Positions 45,901 through 58,740 of a stretch of DNA of 64,000 nucleotides are shown here, piece after piece. Under the pieces are notes generated by a model. It ran no database searches. It saw nothing but the letters and a program-made list of their open reading frames with translations, and was not told the DNA's origin. The DNA comes from Prostheceraeus crozeri (Eukaryota > Platyhelminthes > Polycladida > Euryleptidae): contig CAJQUW010010344.1 of assembly GCA_907163375.1 (NCBI GenBank), forward strand, positions 1 to 64,000, given 5' to 3'. The position numbers and the translations under genes are program-made. Numbering within the stretch: position 1 is the stretch's first letter; every line of letters starts with the position of its first letter.

Positions 45901-46848
45901 TACATTTTGTTTTGATAGACGATCATGTTTTTACAAATTTTCAAAGTAACAAAGGTTGAGATATTCTTACTTACCGTCTTTTCTCTAATAAACGCCGCGG
46001 CGTATATTTTACTTCGCATACTTGTAGATGCGGCGTTTATAAAAAGTATAAACGGTACACCATGTTAAGACTTCTCACAATCATTAATTTGATAATAGCA
46101 TGACCGATAATCTGAGGAGACGAAAAATCTATTTCCACACGCGTGATATTGATTACTTAATTATCTGAGCCTTTGCTTTTCTTGGAAACTTGTTTCCGTG
46201 CACGAGTTTATTGAGGGGTGAGTGATGACTCATCTGTTTGAGAGTTTGACTCCGTTAAACAATGCTGTTTATTTTTAGACATTGCGGCATCTCTACCAAT
46301 CAGAACTGTTCTGATTTATTCATCCCATACAAAATAGAGATGCATGATGATAGCTCTCATTGATTCTCATGCGTTTGACAACGTAGTGCCTAAATCAGAA
46401 TGGCAAGCAAACGGTCATACGACATGGCATTTAAACTTAAAAGTTATTGGAAACCTCTAGTCAGTAGTGTAGCAAAAGGTAGGGGTGATGGCTGCATGAT
46501 GGAGTGAATTTCGTTTATTCGGTTCCTGGATTTAAACGATGACTCTGATATAAATCCATGAAAAGAAGAAAATGAAATTTTGGCCATCTTGGCCGAAAGT
46601 TTGTGTCAATTATATTGGCATTGCGGTTATTCGTGGTTCCACCAACTTTCTGCCACTTTGACATCATTTTTGAAGGATGGCGTTGTGCAGTTGAAATGTT
46701 ATTATCTTATCCGTCAAGACAGCTCTTTGATTCACCAAGCTTGATTAAACTTTCATTGGTCAAATTATATCCTCTCTTTTGAGCCCTCTCCTTCTCTCAA
46801 TGACTGATGCCCTCTCTTTTGAAGGAATCATTTGCATGTATGAAGAAT
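45901..46848. other. Intergenic, nothing recognised
   Basis: A 'gccgcggcgt/atgcggcgtttat' pair near 46000-46035 makes a small hairpin. Otherwise featureless. Confidence 0.4.
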
Positions 46849-47108
46849 TAGGGCTGCCACTCTTCCGGTTTTAGCCGGATTTACGGGGTTTTTTAGAATA
46901 AAGTAAGCAGTGAGAAAATGTTTGGCCAAGGAACAAATAATTTGGGTTTTGAACTGTACTCATTGACAAAATTTTTGAAACATTTACTTCTTTAACTTCT
47001 TTCTTTTTGACTGGTATATATACATGTATGTATGATACCTTGAAAATTTAGTCACTATCTCCACCAAGTCGCTAGCACAGAGAAACAACGCATGTATCAG
47101 ATTCAACT

Positions 47109-48124
47109 TTAATAGCGCGTGTGACCCCCTCTGGCTCCAATACATTCAGTAATCCGAGATGGCATGGATTCACAAAGTTTCTGAATGAAGGATGCTTCAA
47201 GGAAAAGCCACTGCTCTATCAGTTTTTCAGAGAGAATCTTCAGGGACACTGGTGGAAGTGAATAGCGGTCTCTCAATCGCCGCCCAAGCTCGTCCCAGAC
47301 TTGTTCAATGGGTGACAAGTCAGGTGAGCGTGTAGGCCAGTCAATGGTTTGAATGTTCAATCTCCTAATAGTGGCAATGACAGCCGAGGAGCGATGTGGT
47401 CTTGCGTTGTCGTCTTGGAAGACGAGATCCTCCACCCTGACCACTGGGGCAACAACAGGAAGCACAATTTCATTGAGATACCTCTCTCAAGTCAACGTGC
47501 CTTTGATAATGACTGCTGTCGTTCGTCCGCCATGCAAATGCCACCCACAGCAATAACACTTCCACCACCATATCTGTCGGTTCTTTAATAGTGCATGGGG
47601 CAAAACATTCGTACATGGTAGAATGACGATGCAGACTCTGACACGACTGTCATTGAAATCCAGAGCAAAATCTCGCGATTACATCGGTTCCACAAGACTT
47701 TCTGCCAGTGATGGTCATTCCGATGAGCGATGGGCAATCACACCAGGCAACTCAGTCTTCTGCGGTGCTCAAAACTCACAATGGTCAGTCGCGATTGAAT
47801 TCCAGCTTCTCGCAATCTTCGGTAAGCCGTTCGAACGCTACAGTAAATATTTGAGGCACTCTTCCAGTGTACGACTAGCTTTGGGACTGACACAAATCTA
47901 TTCCTCTTTGCAGCTAAAAGTAGACGTGCGTCTGTCCTTCCTGCAGACTTTCTTGGTCGACCAGAGCCCTTCTTCTCTTTAACATCTCCTTCTGTTTTCC
48001 ATCGACACCACCACTTCCAAACAACGACTCTCGATAGTTGCAGCTCTTCGGCAACACTCGCACAACTTCTACCACAACGAATCATTCCAATAGCCATACC
48101 TCTGGTAAACTGATCGTGTGCCAT
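47109..48124 (-). pseudogene. Tc1-type transposase (DD34E), frameshifted
   Basis: Minus strand. N-terminal part 48124-47738: MAHDQFTRGMAIGMIRCGRS, then WKTEGDVKEKKGSGRPRKSA, the paired helix-turn-helix and GRPR linker. The middle is out of frame with stops, so the first Asp is lost. The C-terminal part 47465-47109 has VFQDDNARPHRSSAV (second Asp) and SPDLSPIEQVWDELGRR (Glu 34 residues on), the DD34E spacing of Tc1. I could not find matching inverted repeats, so the element limits are unknown. Confidence 0.8.
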
Positions 48125-48369
48125 TTTATTTTACAAAAGCTGGATTTCAGTTCACGTTTATGTTCAATTTGTAAAAGCAATTGTGACAGTTGTATCGATA
48201 TCAAAATTTGAAATTTGACCGCCATAGATCTTTCTCCATTCTCTAATGTGTTGAATGGTAATACATAGAAAGCGAGATATTTCATCATATCTGAGAAAAA
48301 AATGAAACAAACTTCAATTCAAGCCAATGATAGTTTGTTTCATTAATTATGTCAATTAATTATGTTACA

Positions 48370-49440
48370 TTATAGATTTTGAAGGACCCCTTTTGATACT
48401 GCCAGTGGGACCTTTAAGATTGAAAAAGGGCCTTTTTTATGATCGCGAGGGACCCTTTTGAGACTGCGAAGGGGCCCCTCTAAGATAGTGAGGATGACCT
48501 TTTGAGACTGCGAAGGGGCCCCGTATAACCCTTTTGATACTGCGAAAGGGGCCCCGTATAACCCTTTTGATACTGCGAAAGGGGCCCCGTATAACCCTTT
48601 TGAGACTGCGAAGAGGCCCCTTTTAGATCGTGAAGGGCCCTTTTGAGACTGCTAAGGGGCCCCTTTAAGATCGCGAGGGGGCCCTTTTGAGACTGCGAAG
48701 AGACCCTTTGGATCATGAAGCGGGCCTTGACAGACATTGCGAATGGGCCACTTCAAGATCTGTGGGGCCCTTTCGAGATTATGAAGAGGCCCTCTTGAGA
48801 TTGTGCAGTGGCACTTTAAGATCGTGAAGGGGTCTTTTGAGATTGTGAGCAAGCTCATTTGAGATTGTGAAGGGCCCTTCTGAGATTCTGAGGGGGCCCT
48901 ATTGAAATTGTAAAAGGACCCCTTTAAGATCGTGAGGGCCCATCAAGATTGTAAGGGGCCCTCTTGTGATCGTGCAGTGGCTCTTTAAGTTTGCGAGGGC
49001 CCCTTAAGAGACTGCGAAGGGGGCCTCTATAAGATCACTCTGGGCCCTTTCGAGATTGCGAAGGACTTGAAGATGGTAAGGGGCCTGTTGAGATTGTGAA
49101 GGGATCATTTAAGATCATGGGGCCCTCATGAAATTGTGTAGTGGCACTTGAAGATCGTGAGGGGTCCTTTTGTGATTGCGAAGGGCCCTACTGAGATTGT
49201 GATGGGGCCACATTTAGATTTTGAAGGGGACCCATGAGATTGTGAAGGGCATCCTTTTTAGTTTTTTGAAGGGCTGTATATAGATATGAATGTACATTTT
49301 GAGATTGTAAGGGACCTATGAGATTGAGACAGGACCCTTAAAGATTGAATGCGGGGGCCGTCCTAGCTTATGTAGGGGCTCTTCTAAAATTGTGAACGGG
49401 GCCATGCAGATTGTTAGGGGACCTTAAAACCCCCGCAATT
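48370..49440. repeat. GGGGCCC-rich degenerate minisatellite, about 1.1 kb
   Basis: Dozens of imperfect units of about 25-35 bp built on 'gagactgcgaaggggcccct' or 'gatcgtgaagggccctttt'. Three consecutive units at 48520-48600 are nearly identical ('ccgtataacccttttgatac'), and divergence rises toward 49440. Minus-strand open frames here (KGPLSQYQKGYTGPLSQYQ) are repeat by-products. GC-rich inside AT-rich DNA. Confidence 0.9.
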
Positions 49441-50099
49441 TTAAAGGGTCATCAATTTCAAAGCAGTTACTTTCCAAAAGTCCGCTTGACGATTGGACAG
49501 AAGATCATTCTACAAGCAAGTCAGTGATTCATTTGTCAATCTTGAAGAAGCAGGACGAAACACAAGTAATCAAGGTTTCGAAAGAAGAAAGAAATTTAGT
49601 TGGGAGCGCTTGACGAAAAAGTTGTAGCACGTTGTTACCGAGTAGATTATGAATTGAGTCTTGATTGCTTTGATGCTCTCCAAAGAAGCGTCTACCACAA
49701 AAAAAACATGAAACAAATCTGTCGAAAAGTTTCGGAAACATAGGGGAGTGACGAAAGAATAATTTGTACGATCACTTGCTGCGAAAGCGGCCAAATTTCG
49801 TCGAAGACACCAACAAAGATTGAAATCTCACAAGCAACTGCAGAAGTAAAGATTTCCTTCTGCGTGCTGATGTTGCGTTTACTTAAACCATGCCGGCTCA
49901 ACGTTAATCAAATAGCTGTCATAATCTTGTTTGAAATTCAAAAGTTGTTCTTAGACATATCGTTGTTTTTTATTACATATGTCTGAAATACAGGATATGA
50001 GAACAAGGTTTGATTTGAATCATTACCGGAGCTACAAGCACTGGTGAAGTATATTCAGTCTGATCTGTAAGCGTTTTTGGTTTTTCAGCCGTCATCAGT

Positions 50100-50560
50100 A
50101 CATTATACCCTATTGTAAAAAACGGTGCAAAGTTTTTTTTCCAGTTCATCTAAATGCATAGGATGACTGATGCACCATTTCTTAAACGTGCACAAAAGAA
50201 AAAGTCAAAAGGCATTAAATCTGGTGGTATCGTAAGGCATTCCAAAGGCTCCCATGACAGTCAATCAAATAATTAGGAAAATTGCTGTTTAAATAATTTA
50301 CGATGGATCTGTAGTAGTGCGCTGGCACTCCATCCTTCATGAAGATGCTCCTATCTTCAGTGACAGCTGGTATCGTTACACAGCATGGAAAGGAAGATTT
50401 TACCACACGTTCTCGGTTTCTCGAAAGAAAAATGGTTCTCCCCAAAGAAAATGGCTTAGGGAAATGCCTGACATAACAATTAGACCGCGCTGATCCATAG
50501 ATTTTGTATGAAAATATTTGCTGTGATTTTGCAAATCGCTCCGCTGATGCAGTCATTCAA
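50100..50560 (-). pseudogene. Second mariner-superfamily transposase relic
   Basis: Minus-strand frame with 'SIFMKDGVPAHYYRSIVNYL' and NSNFPNYLIDCHGS, matching the second-Asp block (DGAPAHY...YLN..FP..WI) of IS630-Tc1-mariner transposases of the type seen in insects; the following PDLTPLDFF block is shifted. Upstream sequence to about 51000 is too decayed to read. Confidence 0.5.
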
Positions 50561-51174
50561 ACGTCGAATAGCTGAACAGCAATTCCCACTTGTTTCATGA
50601 AAATTCTCCACAATAAAGACGAGGCACGATTGACAGAAAATGACACAGCTGCACGAGAAGACTGCATTATAAATTTGACTGTAAAATTTTTGAACGAAGT
50701 GAAGAAAAATGTCTTTGAAGCAGTTGAATAAAGTTATCCATAGGCCTACATGTAGCTTATTCGATGATATGCAGTCTTTACATCGAGCTGAAATCATCAA
50801 ACGCTCAATAACTTAATGCTGATCTTGCGTTTGGGGGCATGAGGTTTTGCAGTGTGCTCTGTATAACCTTCGAAAACAGTTCTTCTGAAAATAGTAGCTG
50901 ACTGGCTGCTCGAATCATGCATTCCAGTGCACCTTTTTAAATCTGATGATTGTTTATGCCACTTACTGCTTGCTGACCATGAGGATTCAGAAATATCCTG
51001 ATTAGAACAGACCAAGCTTCTGTCTGAACGCTTTCAAAACTTACGGGCTTGTGTAATCTTGAATGATAGTAAGTTTCTTACTTTGAGGGGGCCCACGGCT
51101 ACGTATTTTAGGGGGCCCATTCCGATTTGACTTTCCGGTTTTTATTTTTGATAACAGTGGCAGCCCTGAAGAAT

Positions 51175-52554
51175 ATGTTGTAATACCAACTTTTGCAGTT
51201 ATATGACATCTCGAACAGGTGCAACGAAATGAAGAGAGACTTGTTATATTTTTTCGCCCATACAATTTTTGTGAATTAGCAAAATATTCTTTGTTGGTGC
51301 CAATTTGTAAATAACTTCAAAAAATGAAAAATTCATAATTTTTTTTTTGCCGGCTCTTCGTCCGCTCTTGAGAGACAATACAACGGAACTGAAGAGTGAC
51401 AAGAATTGCAAATACATCTCATGACAAAATTGATCTGGCAATGTTACGATGACATCGTGTGACACCCATCATAGAGATCCATTACGCTATCTGTAAAATC
51501 AATACGTAGAAATCGACAAAAATGATTTCATTGAAATTGAAAAGCAAGCTGATAAGATGACATGACTGACAGTGAAAAAGCATGGAAAGTGCTTAAATGA
51601 ATGCATAAAGAAAAGGACACTAGAAAAAAATAAAGTCTAAAAGGGACTAAAAATAAAGGAAAACTAGGTAAAAAAAGAAATTGAATGAAAGCTAAGAAAA
51701 AATCAAAAAGTCAAGTAAAAGTCACAAAATTGTTGAAGTAAAAATTAGGTCTTTCTGTACACAAACCGGGGAGCATCCATTTGATCGCTGCACCCTCAGC
51801 GATGAAAAATGCGTAAAATGAGCTACACTTTTTGATCTTTGAGAAGTCCTATGGTTACACTCTTGAAGATGTCGGGTGATGCTTGAGGCAGGAGGCTGTC
51901 TGGATCTGGATCGCGATTTACCTTTTGAAAGCCATTACGGAAGGTGCTCGTTAGCGTGTAACCTCAAACTTTTTTCACACTCCTATCTAAGCCGCTCCGT
52001 AGCCACAAGTGAATTTATATATAATAATGTTTTGAAAAGGAAGTGGAATTGGGTTTTTGGGCGCGTTAGGACACATTTTGACCGTTGAGAAAGAAAGTAA
52101 TTTTCACTGTCAGTCATGTCATCTTACGAGCTTGCATGTTAATTTCAATTAATTCTATTTTGTCGATACCTTAATTAACAAAATTTCAGAGGAGGCACAC
52201 AAACAAATTTTTCAGCACCTGGTATCATGTTGAATGCAAATTGTGGCGTCTGCATGATTGAAACAGCGAAAAATAGTATTACTCCAACCATCCCTTCACG
52301 ATAAGATGTAAGTTAATGATCTATTGGTTTTCTTTGAATTCACTATCGATTCTCAGCATTTCGAATTTCTCTATTTACTCTGTCATACATCATCTCTTTC
52401 GAATTTGATTGAATCCCAGAATCTGTTTGAAGATAAAGGTATCATGAATATGATCGAAAGTGTGTAGCCAAAGGATCAGATATTTTTGATCCTTCAGATT
52501 TAGGAAATTAGAGCAAGTCACTGTGAAAAGTTGCTCACTCGGCACCGGTAAGCA
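51175..52554. other. Intergenic, nothing recognised
   Basis: A-rich low-complexity stretch at 51590-51740. The open frame at 51876-52088 has no supporting features. Confidence 0.4.
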
Positions 52555-52839
52555 TCAGCAGAACGCGGCTGAGTCCTTGGCTCCACATCTTGGATCACCA
52601 AATATCTCTAGCGCTTTGCTTCTTATGACGTTCTTTTTCTCAAATGTTGTTTCCGTCTCCCATGAAATTCTGACGACACGCCATTTCCGGAATGCCCTCA
52701 CCCCTTTTTTCATGCTCCTTTGAATTATATTAACACGTTTTTGCGCCCCATTTTTAACAAAATCCAACTCGAATTTCCGAAATTCTGTTTTTTCAGGAAG
52801 AATCTTGTGCATAGTTCCATTGGCTCGTCGTACAGCCAT
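52555..52839 (-). CDS. Small basic hypothetical protein, 94 residues
   Basis: Minus strand, ATG to TGA without a stop: MAVRRANGTMHKILPEKTEF at the start, a Lys/Arg-rich middle (AQKRVNIIQRSMKKGVRAFR) and FEKKNVIRSKALEIFGDP near the end. Composition looks coding-like, but I see no promoter, splice site or family match. It could be a small gene, a transposon-derived frame or chance. Confidence 0.25.
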   Translation of the reverse strand: MAVRRANGTMHKILPEKTEFRKFELDFVKNGAQKRVNIIQRSMKKGVRAFRKWRVVRISWETETTFEKKNVIRSKALEIFGDPRCGAKDSAAFC

Positions 52840-53689
52840 TTGTCGTTAGCTTTGAAGAGGCCAAAGCAAAACATAGCGATGCAAGCGTGAATCATGGGAG
52901 CATAGCGTTGGCAGTACGGGGTGTCTGAAGTATTGGAGAGACATCGCGAGGGAGACTCAAAAGATTAGAAAGATATCTTTTTAGATCATGGAGCATTTTA
53001 AATTGTAATGATGATTTCCTACATATCAACCTGTTTTTCAAAAGGTTTTGGCGAATCCTTTGTAAGTAAAGCGAATATGGTGGAGCAAGTTAACATTAAG
53101 AAATGATACAATGATCTTTAATTGATGATGAGATCAACCAATTATCAGGCTCGCTCCCTGTAGAAACTGGTACTGCTGCTGATTAGACGCGATGATTCAA
53201 CTTAGCTGTCAAGCCTGTAATATTCATCAATCAAGTGAAATAGGATGTTTCCAAATTGAACAAAAATTCTTTTTGTATCAAAACCACTTCTTCAGAAGCA
53301 TATATTTGAAAATGAGGCACTTTTAAGATAACCATGCATTTTTAAGGGAAGGATTATTAAGAACCAAAGTTGTGCTTGAATAATTAGTACAGTAAATTAA
53401 ATTTGAGGCGAGAATGCATGTACGTGTTGTTTGCCAAGAGCTTTTCACCGGACGGTTGCATTTTCTGCTGAAACACAAACTTAGAGAAGTCAGCGATCTC
53501 CTTTAAAATCCAGATAAATGATTGTTAGCAGATTATTGAGAGGTGATGAAGCCCAGCAATGCCCACTAGATTTTTGAAAAGGTCTACAGCGATGGCACAC
53601 TTGCATTCGCTTCAGCTACACTGTTAAATATTCACTTTTTCTCACAAAGTGATTTAAATACACAAAACTTCAAGCCGAGCCGTGTCATT
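52840..53689. other. Intergenic, nothing recognised
   Basis: No exon or bounded element found. Confidence 0.4.
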
Positions 53690-54135
53690 TTCTGTCGGCT
53701 CCGGCTCCGAAACCCTGCTCTCCGCAGAGTCGTGATGCAAAATGGACACCTTCCTTCTATTTGTTACATCAGAGGTGCCCTTTCGAATCGTTCCATTGCA
53801 ATGCAAAGGGGACCTCTCCTTCGTCTTGATAACAAAATTTGTCACCTCCGTATAATTGCGATGTCAAAGGGGTACTTCCATTAAATGAAGAGAACAAGCG
53901 GTGCCCTATTCTTCGTCGTGATGTCAAAACGGCTCTCTCCTTAAAATTATGAAATTGGATGTACCATATGTCTCCGCACAGTCGTGAAGTCAGAAAGTCC
54001 CTCTTTAGTCTAAGTGTGATGTCAAAAGATGCCCTTCTGTCACATGTTTCAAATATGCCCCGCTGTCACCTCTTGTTTTAAAATGGGTCTCTATGCGCAG
54101 TCGTAATGTCAACAAAGATCCTGGTGTTTTGAATT
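53690..54135. repeat. Degenerate minisatellite, left block
   Basis: Loose units around 'cgtgatgtcaaaaggggccctcc' every 40-60 bp (for example 53797, 53861, 53922, 54012, 54105). It is interrupted by the 54140-59412 element and appears again at 59640-59870. Confidence 0.65.
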
Positions 54136-54773
54136 ATTACAGGGTTTGTACGGTTTGTGAAAGTTCGTAAATTTTGAAAAAAAGTTCAAGGCCCTTGAAA
54201 GTTCGTGAATCTCACGATTTTTCAGAAAAGTTTGTGAATTTTGGAATATCGAGGTTAAATTTCTGCAGATAATTTGCTTTCACGATTCTAAATGTCACGA
54301 AGTCAGCCCCCCCCCCCCAGTGTCATAAAATTCGAGTTATCTGTGTTCATATCTTCGTGGAAATTTTCAGCAACATACTTTCCTTTGATTCATGTTGCTG
54401 GCAGACGCAACCGTGCTTCACCCGGATAACCGTCGTCTCTAACTGAAGTCAGTTTTGAACACTACATTCCCACGTGTGACTGAACAGTCAGGAACTGGAT
54501 CAAAAGATATCAGCGATGACGTGAAGACTCTATAAGCTTAAAACCAATATTTCGTCGTTTCATTGCTCTTCTATGTCACAAAATGAATTTCGAGGAATGC
54601 CTGAAAGTTCATTTACGAAGAACATGATCTGGATTATCTCTGAAGAATCATCAGGACGAAGAAGAATCGAGCAATAATGGGAAAATGTACAAAAATCATA
54701 GACGACTCCGGAAATCCAAAGTACAACCTATGTATATCAAATCCAGCCGGATGTGCACTGCTTCCTAGTCACG

Positions 54774-56719
54774 CAGGGTTTCCGCGCTCCTGGAATCTCG
54801 GAAACGGTTTTCCAGGGCTCTGGAAACTCCTGGAATTTTATAAATATGGTAGATAAGTGAGGGCATTTCTACTTGACCACTAGAAGTTTTTTAATGGAAT
54901 TTTTCAATTCATACAAAGTTAATATAATGAATTCATTCACATTCTTGGTTTTGTTGTAAAAGAAATGTCTTGCTATGCATTTTAAAGACGTTCTTGTCAG
55001 TCTTTTTGCTTCAGGAAATATAATTAACGCTCTTTTATTGCAGTCCGTAGTCTATAAAAGAAACAGCTCGTACATCGGAACATTTCGAATACCGGCAGAT
55101 ACGGATTTGAAATGAAGCGTTGAAAATCTTATTTATTTTATCTTGCATTTAGGGCTGTGCGCTAACCGCACCTGCGGCACCGTTGCACAGAAAATTTGGA
55201 AAAACTTCCCTGAAGCACTTCTTTCAGCATAGACGAAATATAACTTGCTTTGCGTTCTAGATTGTCGTGGGATAGTCAATTAAAATATCAAAATTTTGTA
55301 GGCAGGGTCTCTATCCTTCATGTGAAATATTTACATTTTCTAGAATTCAATGCAAATTTTATCGAATAGGATAGTATGGAAAATTCTAACAATGTTAAAA
55401 AATTTGAAGCATGCATGCAAAGGCATTCTTTTTTGACTGTCATCATACTTGTGCGTTTGTATGATAGTTCTAATGAAAATTCTAAGAAAAGTTTAAATTT
55501 TTTGAAAAGTAGATGAAAATAGAAATTATGTAGATATGCAAAATGATTGAAAGAATAAAAATGACTGAATTGCTAAGTCAGTGGCGGATGAAGTGTTGGG
55601 TTTTTAATTGATTCATTTTAAAATGATTTGCAGCAAAGGGGTTTATTTTTTTCAAAATAACTGAACAGATCAAGAAATGTAGACAGGTTCGAAGCAATGT
55701 CACGTATGCAAATTACTCTGCGGAAGGTCAAGATCTCTCGACATTACGATCGGCTTCAAGCAATCAAAAAGAAAATCTTTTGGACGAATCCCGGGCCACT
55801 GGAATGCCAAGGTAACCTTAATCTTAGCAAGAGGAGCAACTGCAGGGTAGGCCTACGCTCTATTCACTGAGATTTCAAAAGGTTTCATTTTCCTGGTGTA
55901 GAAATTTATTGTGAAGTGGATTGATATTTGAAGTTTGATTATCTGGAAACTTGACTTGATTTGATCTATAGAATTGAGTCATGTTCTAGTTGGATTAATT
56001 ATACTGTATGCTCAAAATATTATGCTCTCAATTTGCTGTGGCTAAGATAACAGACAAAATGAGTCAATTGTAATTCAAGCTTTACAGTAAAGCATCAATT
56101 TGATCGAAATTCGTAAATTTAGGTGCACCGGCCCGAGAACCGGTGCAGCGCGCACAACCCTAATTTTTAGTAATATTATTTATGTTTGGAGATTATTAAA
56201 TATGACACGACTGACCATATACATGTACAACGACATTTGCTCAGTGAAGTGAGTGTTAGATTTCTGAAGTATTTATTTGTTCTTTAACTGCTTTTTTGTC
56301 GCTTAAAATTGCATTCAGAGGATGCGCTGGAAGGACAAATGATCAAATTAGAAGATTTTGAGAAATAAATATGTCAAATCCTTTTTTATCAGATTATTTG
56401 TCTTGATTTTACGATCCAAATTTTACCTAAAATATATAAACCGTTACAAATCATAGGACCAGAGTTCATGAATTATAAGGACTGGTTCGATTCACTCGTG
56501 ATTCGTATTAAGGCTGAAGTGGAAAAGTACGTTAAAGCTATTGTACAATCAGTTGCTTTATTTCTTGCATATGTAATGCAAAGAACTTGTATTTGGTATA
56601 GGCTATATCACAAATTATGTAAAATCCGCTTGTAAGTCAAATTATGTAAACCTGGAAATATAATCAGAAAGCTCCTGGAAACTCCTGGAAAACGATCTTT
56701 GAAAACCGCGGAAACCCTG
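54774..56719. mobile_element. hAT-like non-autonomous element nested in 54140-59412
   Basis: Ends CAGGGTTTCCGCG and, reversed, CAGGGTTTCCGCG, identical for 13 bp, followed at both ends by repeats of 'ctcctggaaa'. 5-bp duplications TCACG at 54769-54773 and 56720-56724. Length 1946 bp. No transposase recognised. Confidence 0.85.
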
Positions 56720-57249
56720 TCACGGTAATGCAGTCTTTTACCGCATTTAGAATCAGGTTTTTTTCTGAGAAAAGCCGTCGTACATGTTCACGGGGCTCCC
56801 TGGAGGAAGAGGTGCTTGTGTCGCTCAGCCTAATCAGAGACTCATGCACTCAAGCAGGCGGATTCATGAGCAACAAAATCACCGATTCATTGATACTTTC
56901 AGTCAAATAATCTTCTCTAAAATACAGGGCAACATGTGAAGAGAAGAGAAGACTGCAAGCGGTTGGAAGAGAAATAGAAGAGATTGCTGTGAAAAGAAAA
57001 CCTGAAAATGAAGCTTCTCATGGCGACATGGCGAAAAGGAAACTAGCCATTCAAGTGATGGAGGAGAATCATGGTGGACATTCAGAACTATGAGAGCATC
57101 AGAACTCCAGTGTTCTGGAGCGAAGTTGTGGAAAGTAAAGAGTCTACTTATCGAACAGAAAAAAGACCACTCGAGCACTCCAAGATCTAGAAAGAAAGGG
57201 AGCGTTTTCTGCTGACATTTCATTGATACATAAATTGTTCATGGTGACA

Positions 57250-58740
57250 TAATTAGTTAGTTAATAGTTCTTTATTGAGTTCACTTGTGGGTACATGCGG
57301 TGAACGCTACAATAATACTCGGTGACAATAGTGTAAAGCGGAAAGAAGCTACAATGGTCACAGAGAAGAAAATGAGGTAAAGGTAATTTAAAAGATAATT
57401 AAAAAGTTATTTACAAAAACGAACAAAAGAATTTGCAAAACGTGCAGTTCGTATACGTGGGGCCCTGAGACATCTTCTAGAGCGAGTGGTGATATGGCTG
57501 GGCACATCATCGAAGATATCTCGCAGCAGATGCAAATCGTCTTTTACAATGTTATGAAAAAGTTTGTAACACGAATTGTGGCATTAGTGATGATATCTAC
57601 AGTCATACATACATCTGAACCAATTATACGCATCGCTCCAAAAAAAGCCCCAAACGAGTACGTCAAAAATGAGCGAATGAAAACTACGTAACATTGAATC
57701 ATGACACTTTTTGGCGTTCCAGAACGTTGCAAGTTACGTAACATGAACAATCTTTGAGATCCTTCTTAACAAGGTAATCAATATGGACTTTCCACTTCAT
57801 GTAGCATGATAAAAAAACTCCTAAATACTTAAAAGAAGAAACTCGTTTAACGCAACAATTGTCAGAAATCTCAACAGCTTGAGTCTGAAAATTACTTTTG
57901 GTAACAATGTCCATTATAACACATTTATCTTCATTAATTGGCAAACAATTATCAGATGACCAGGACACTATCTTGTCACACTCCTGCTGCAAACGATCCT
58001 CGTGAGCACTACGGATACAGTGGATAAACAAAATGTCATCTGCATATATTACAATTTCCGTGTTAGCACATGCAGGATGCAACTCATCAACAGCTAAAGT
58101 AAACAGGACGGGCCCCAAAACACTCCCTTGGGGCACACCGCTAGTTACATCAGCCCAGCTTGAGTAGGCATCATTACACAAGACACGCTGAGATCTTCCA
58201 GACAAAAAACTACAGATAAATTTCATAATAAATATAGGCATATCAAATGATTGTAACGCATTGATAATATTGCTGTGTGGAAGCTTATCAAAAGCTTTTG
58301 ATAAGTCTATCGACATGATCCGCGCCACTCCCGAACTTGAATCAAGAAAACGTAGGATGGAGTTCTGAGTCTTGATTAGAGCACATGAAGTACCACAACC
58401 CGAACGCGGAATATAGGCAAATTTGGAAAAGTTAACAGAGTACTTAACGCGAGGAAGAATAAACTTCTTCAGGATGATTTTTCTCAAAAATAGTAAACAA
58501 GGATGATACAATAGAAATTGGTCGGTAATCATTAATCCGCTTAGGTTTATTTATTTTTGGCACAGGAATTACATTTGCGAATACGAAAGTTTCCAGATGG
58601 TGATTTTCTTCTGATCCTAAAATGCATTTGCTTTGCCTTACTATTTGAACTATGTGCTGATGCTCGCACATTACCAATAATATTGAAATGTTGCGGTCAA
58701 TGATAGACAGCAAAGCGATGAAACCTGAAGCTCAGAAAAG
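57250..58740 (-). mobile_element. CR1/jockey-like LINE, 5'-truncated, nested in the hAT-like element
   Basis: Minus strand. The 5' end falls in the polymerase near 58740; the 3' UTR is short, with AATAAAG near 57270 and a TTAACTAACTAATTA tail at the 3' end, as in CR1-type tails of short repeats. Inserted in the same host element as 54774-56719. Confidence 0.75.
57424..58713 (-). pseudogene. LINE reverse transcriptase with two frame changes
   Basis: 58713-58450: FANVIPVPKINKPKRINDYR then PISIVSSLFTIFEK (first RT motifs). 58440-57740: IPRSGCGTSCALIKTQNSIL, MSIDLSKAFDKLPH (first Asp), SGVPQGSVLGPVLFTLAVDE, IVIYADDILF (Asp pair), 'NEDKCVIMDIVTKSNFQ' and FKYLGVFLS. Last frame from about 57750: 'VMIQCYVVFIRSFLTYSFGA' (thumb) to a basic C-terminus ending in a TAA near 57411-57424. 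Frame changes near 58450 and 57740. Confidence 0.8.

Larger units (their letters stand above)
46849..51168. mobile_element. hAT-like element, 4.3 kb, with nested insertions
   Basis: Ends TAGGGCTGCCACT (46849) and, reversed, CAGGGCTGCCACT (to 51168), each followed inward by a 'ccggttttt/ccggtttta' block; 6-bp duplications AAGAAT at 46843-46848 and 51169-51174. It holds a Tc1 copy, the GGGGCCC minisatellite and a second transposase relic. No own transposase recognised. Confidence 0.75.

Noticed and set aside
48480-48858. Repetitive minus-strand open frames (SQYQKGYTGPL repeats) as a repeat protein
   Set aside because: They fall inside the GGGGCCC minisatellite and have no start context or flanking gene structure.
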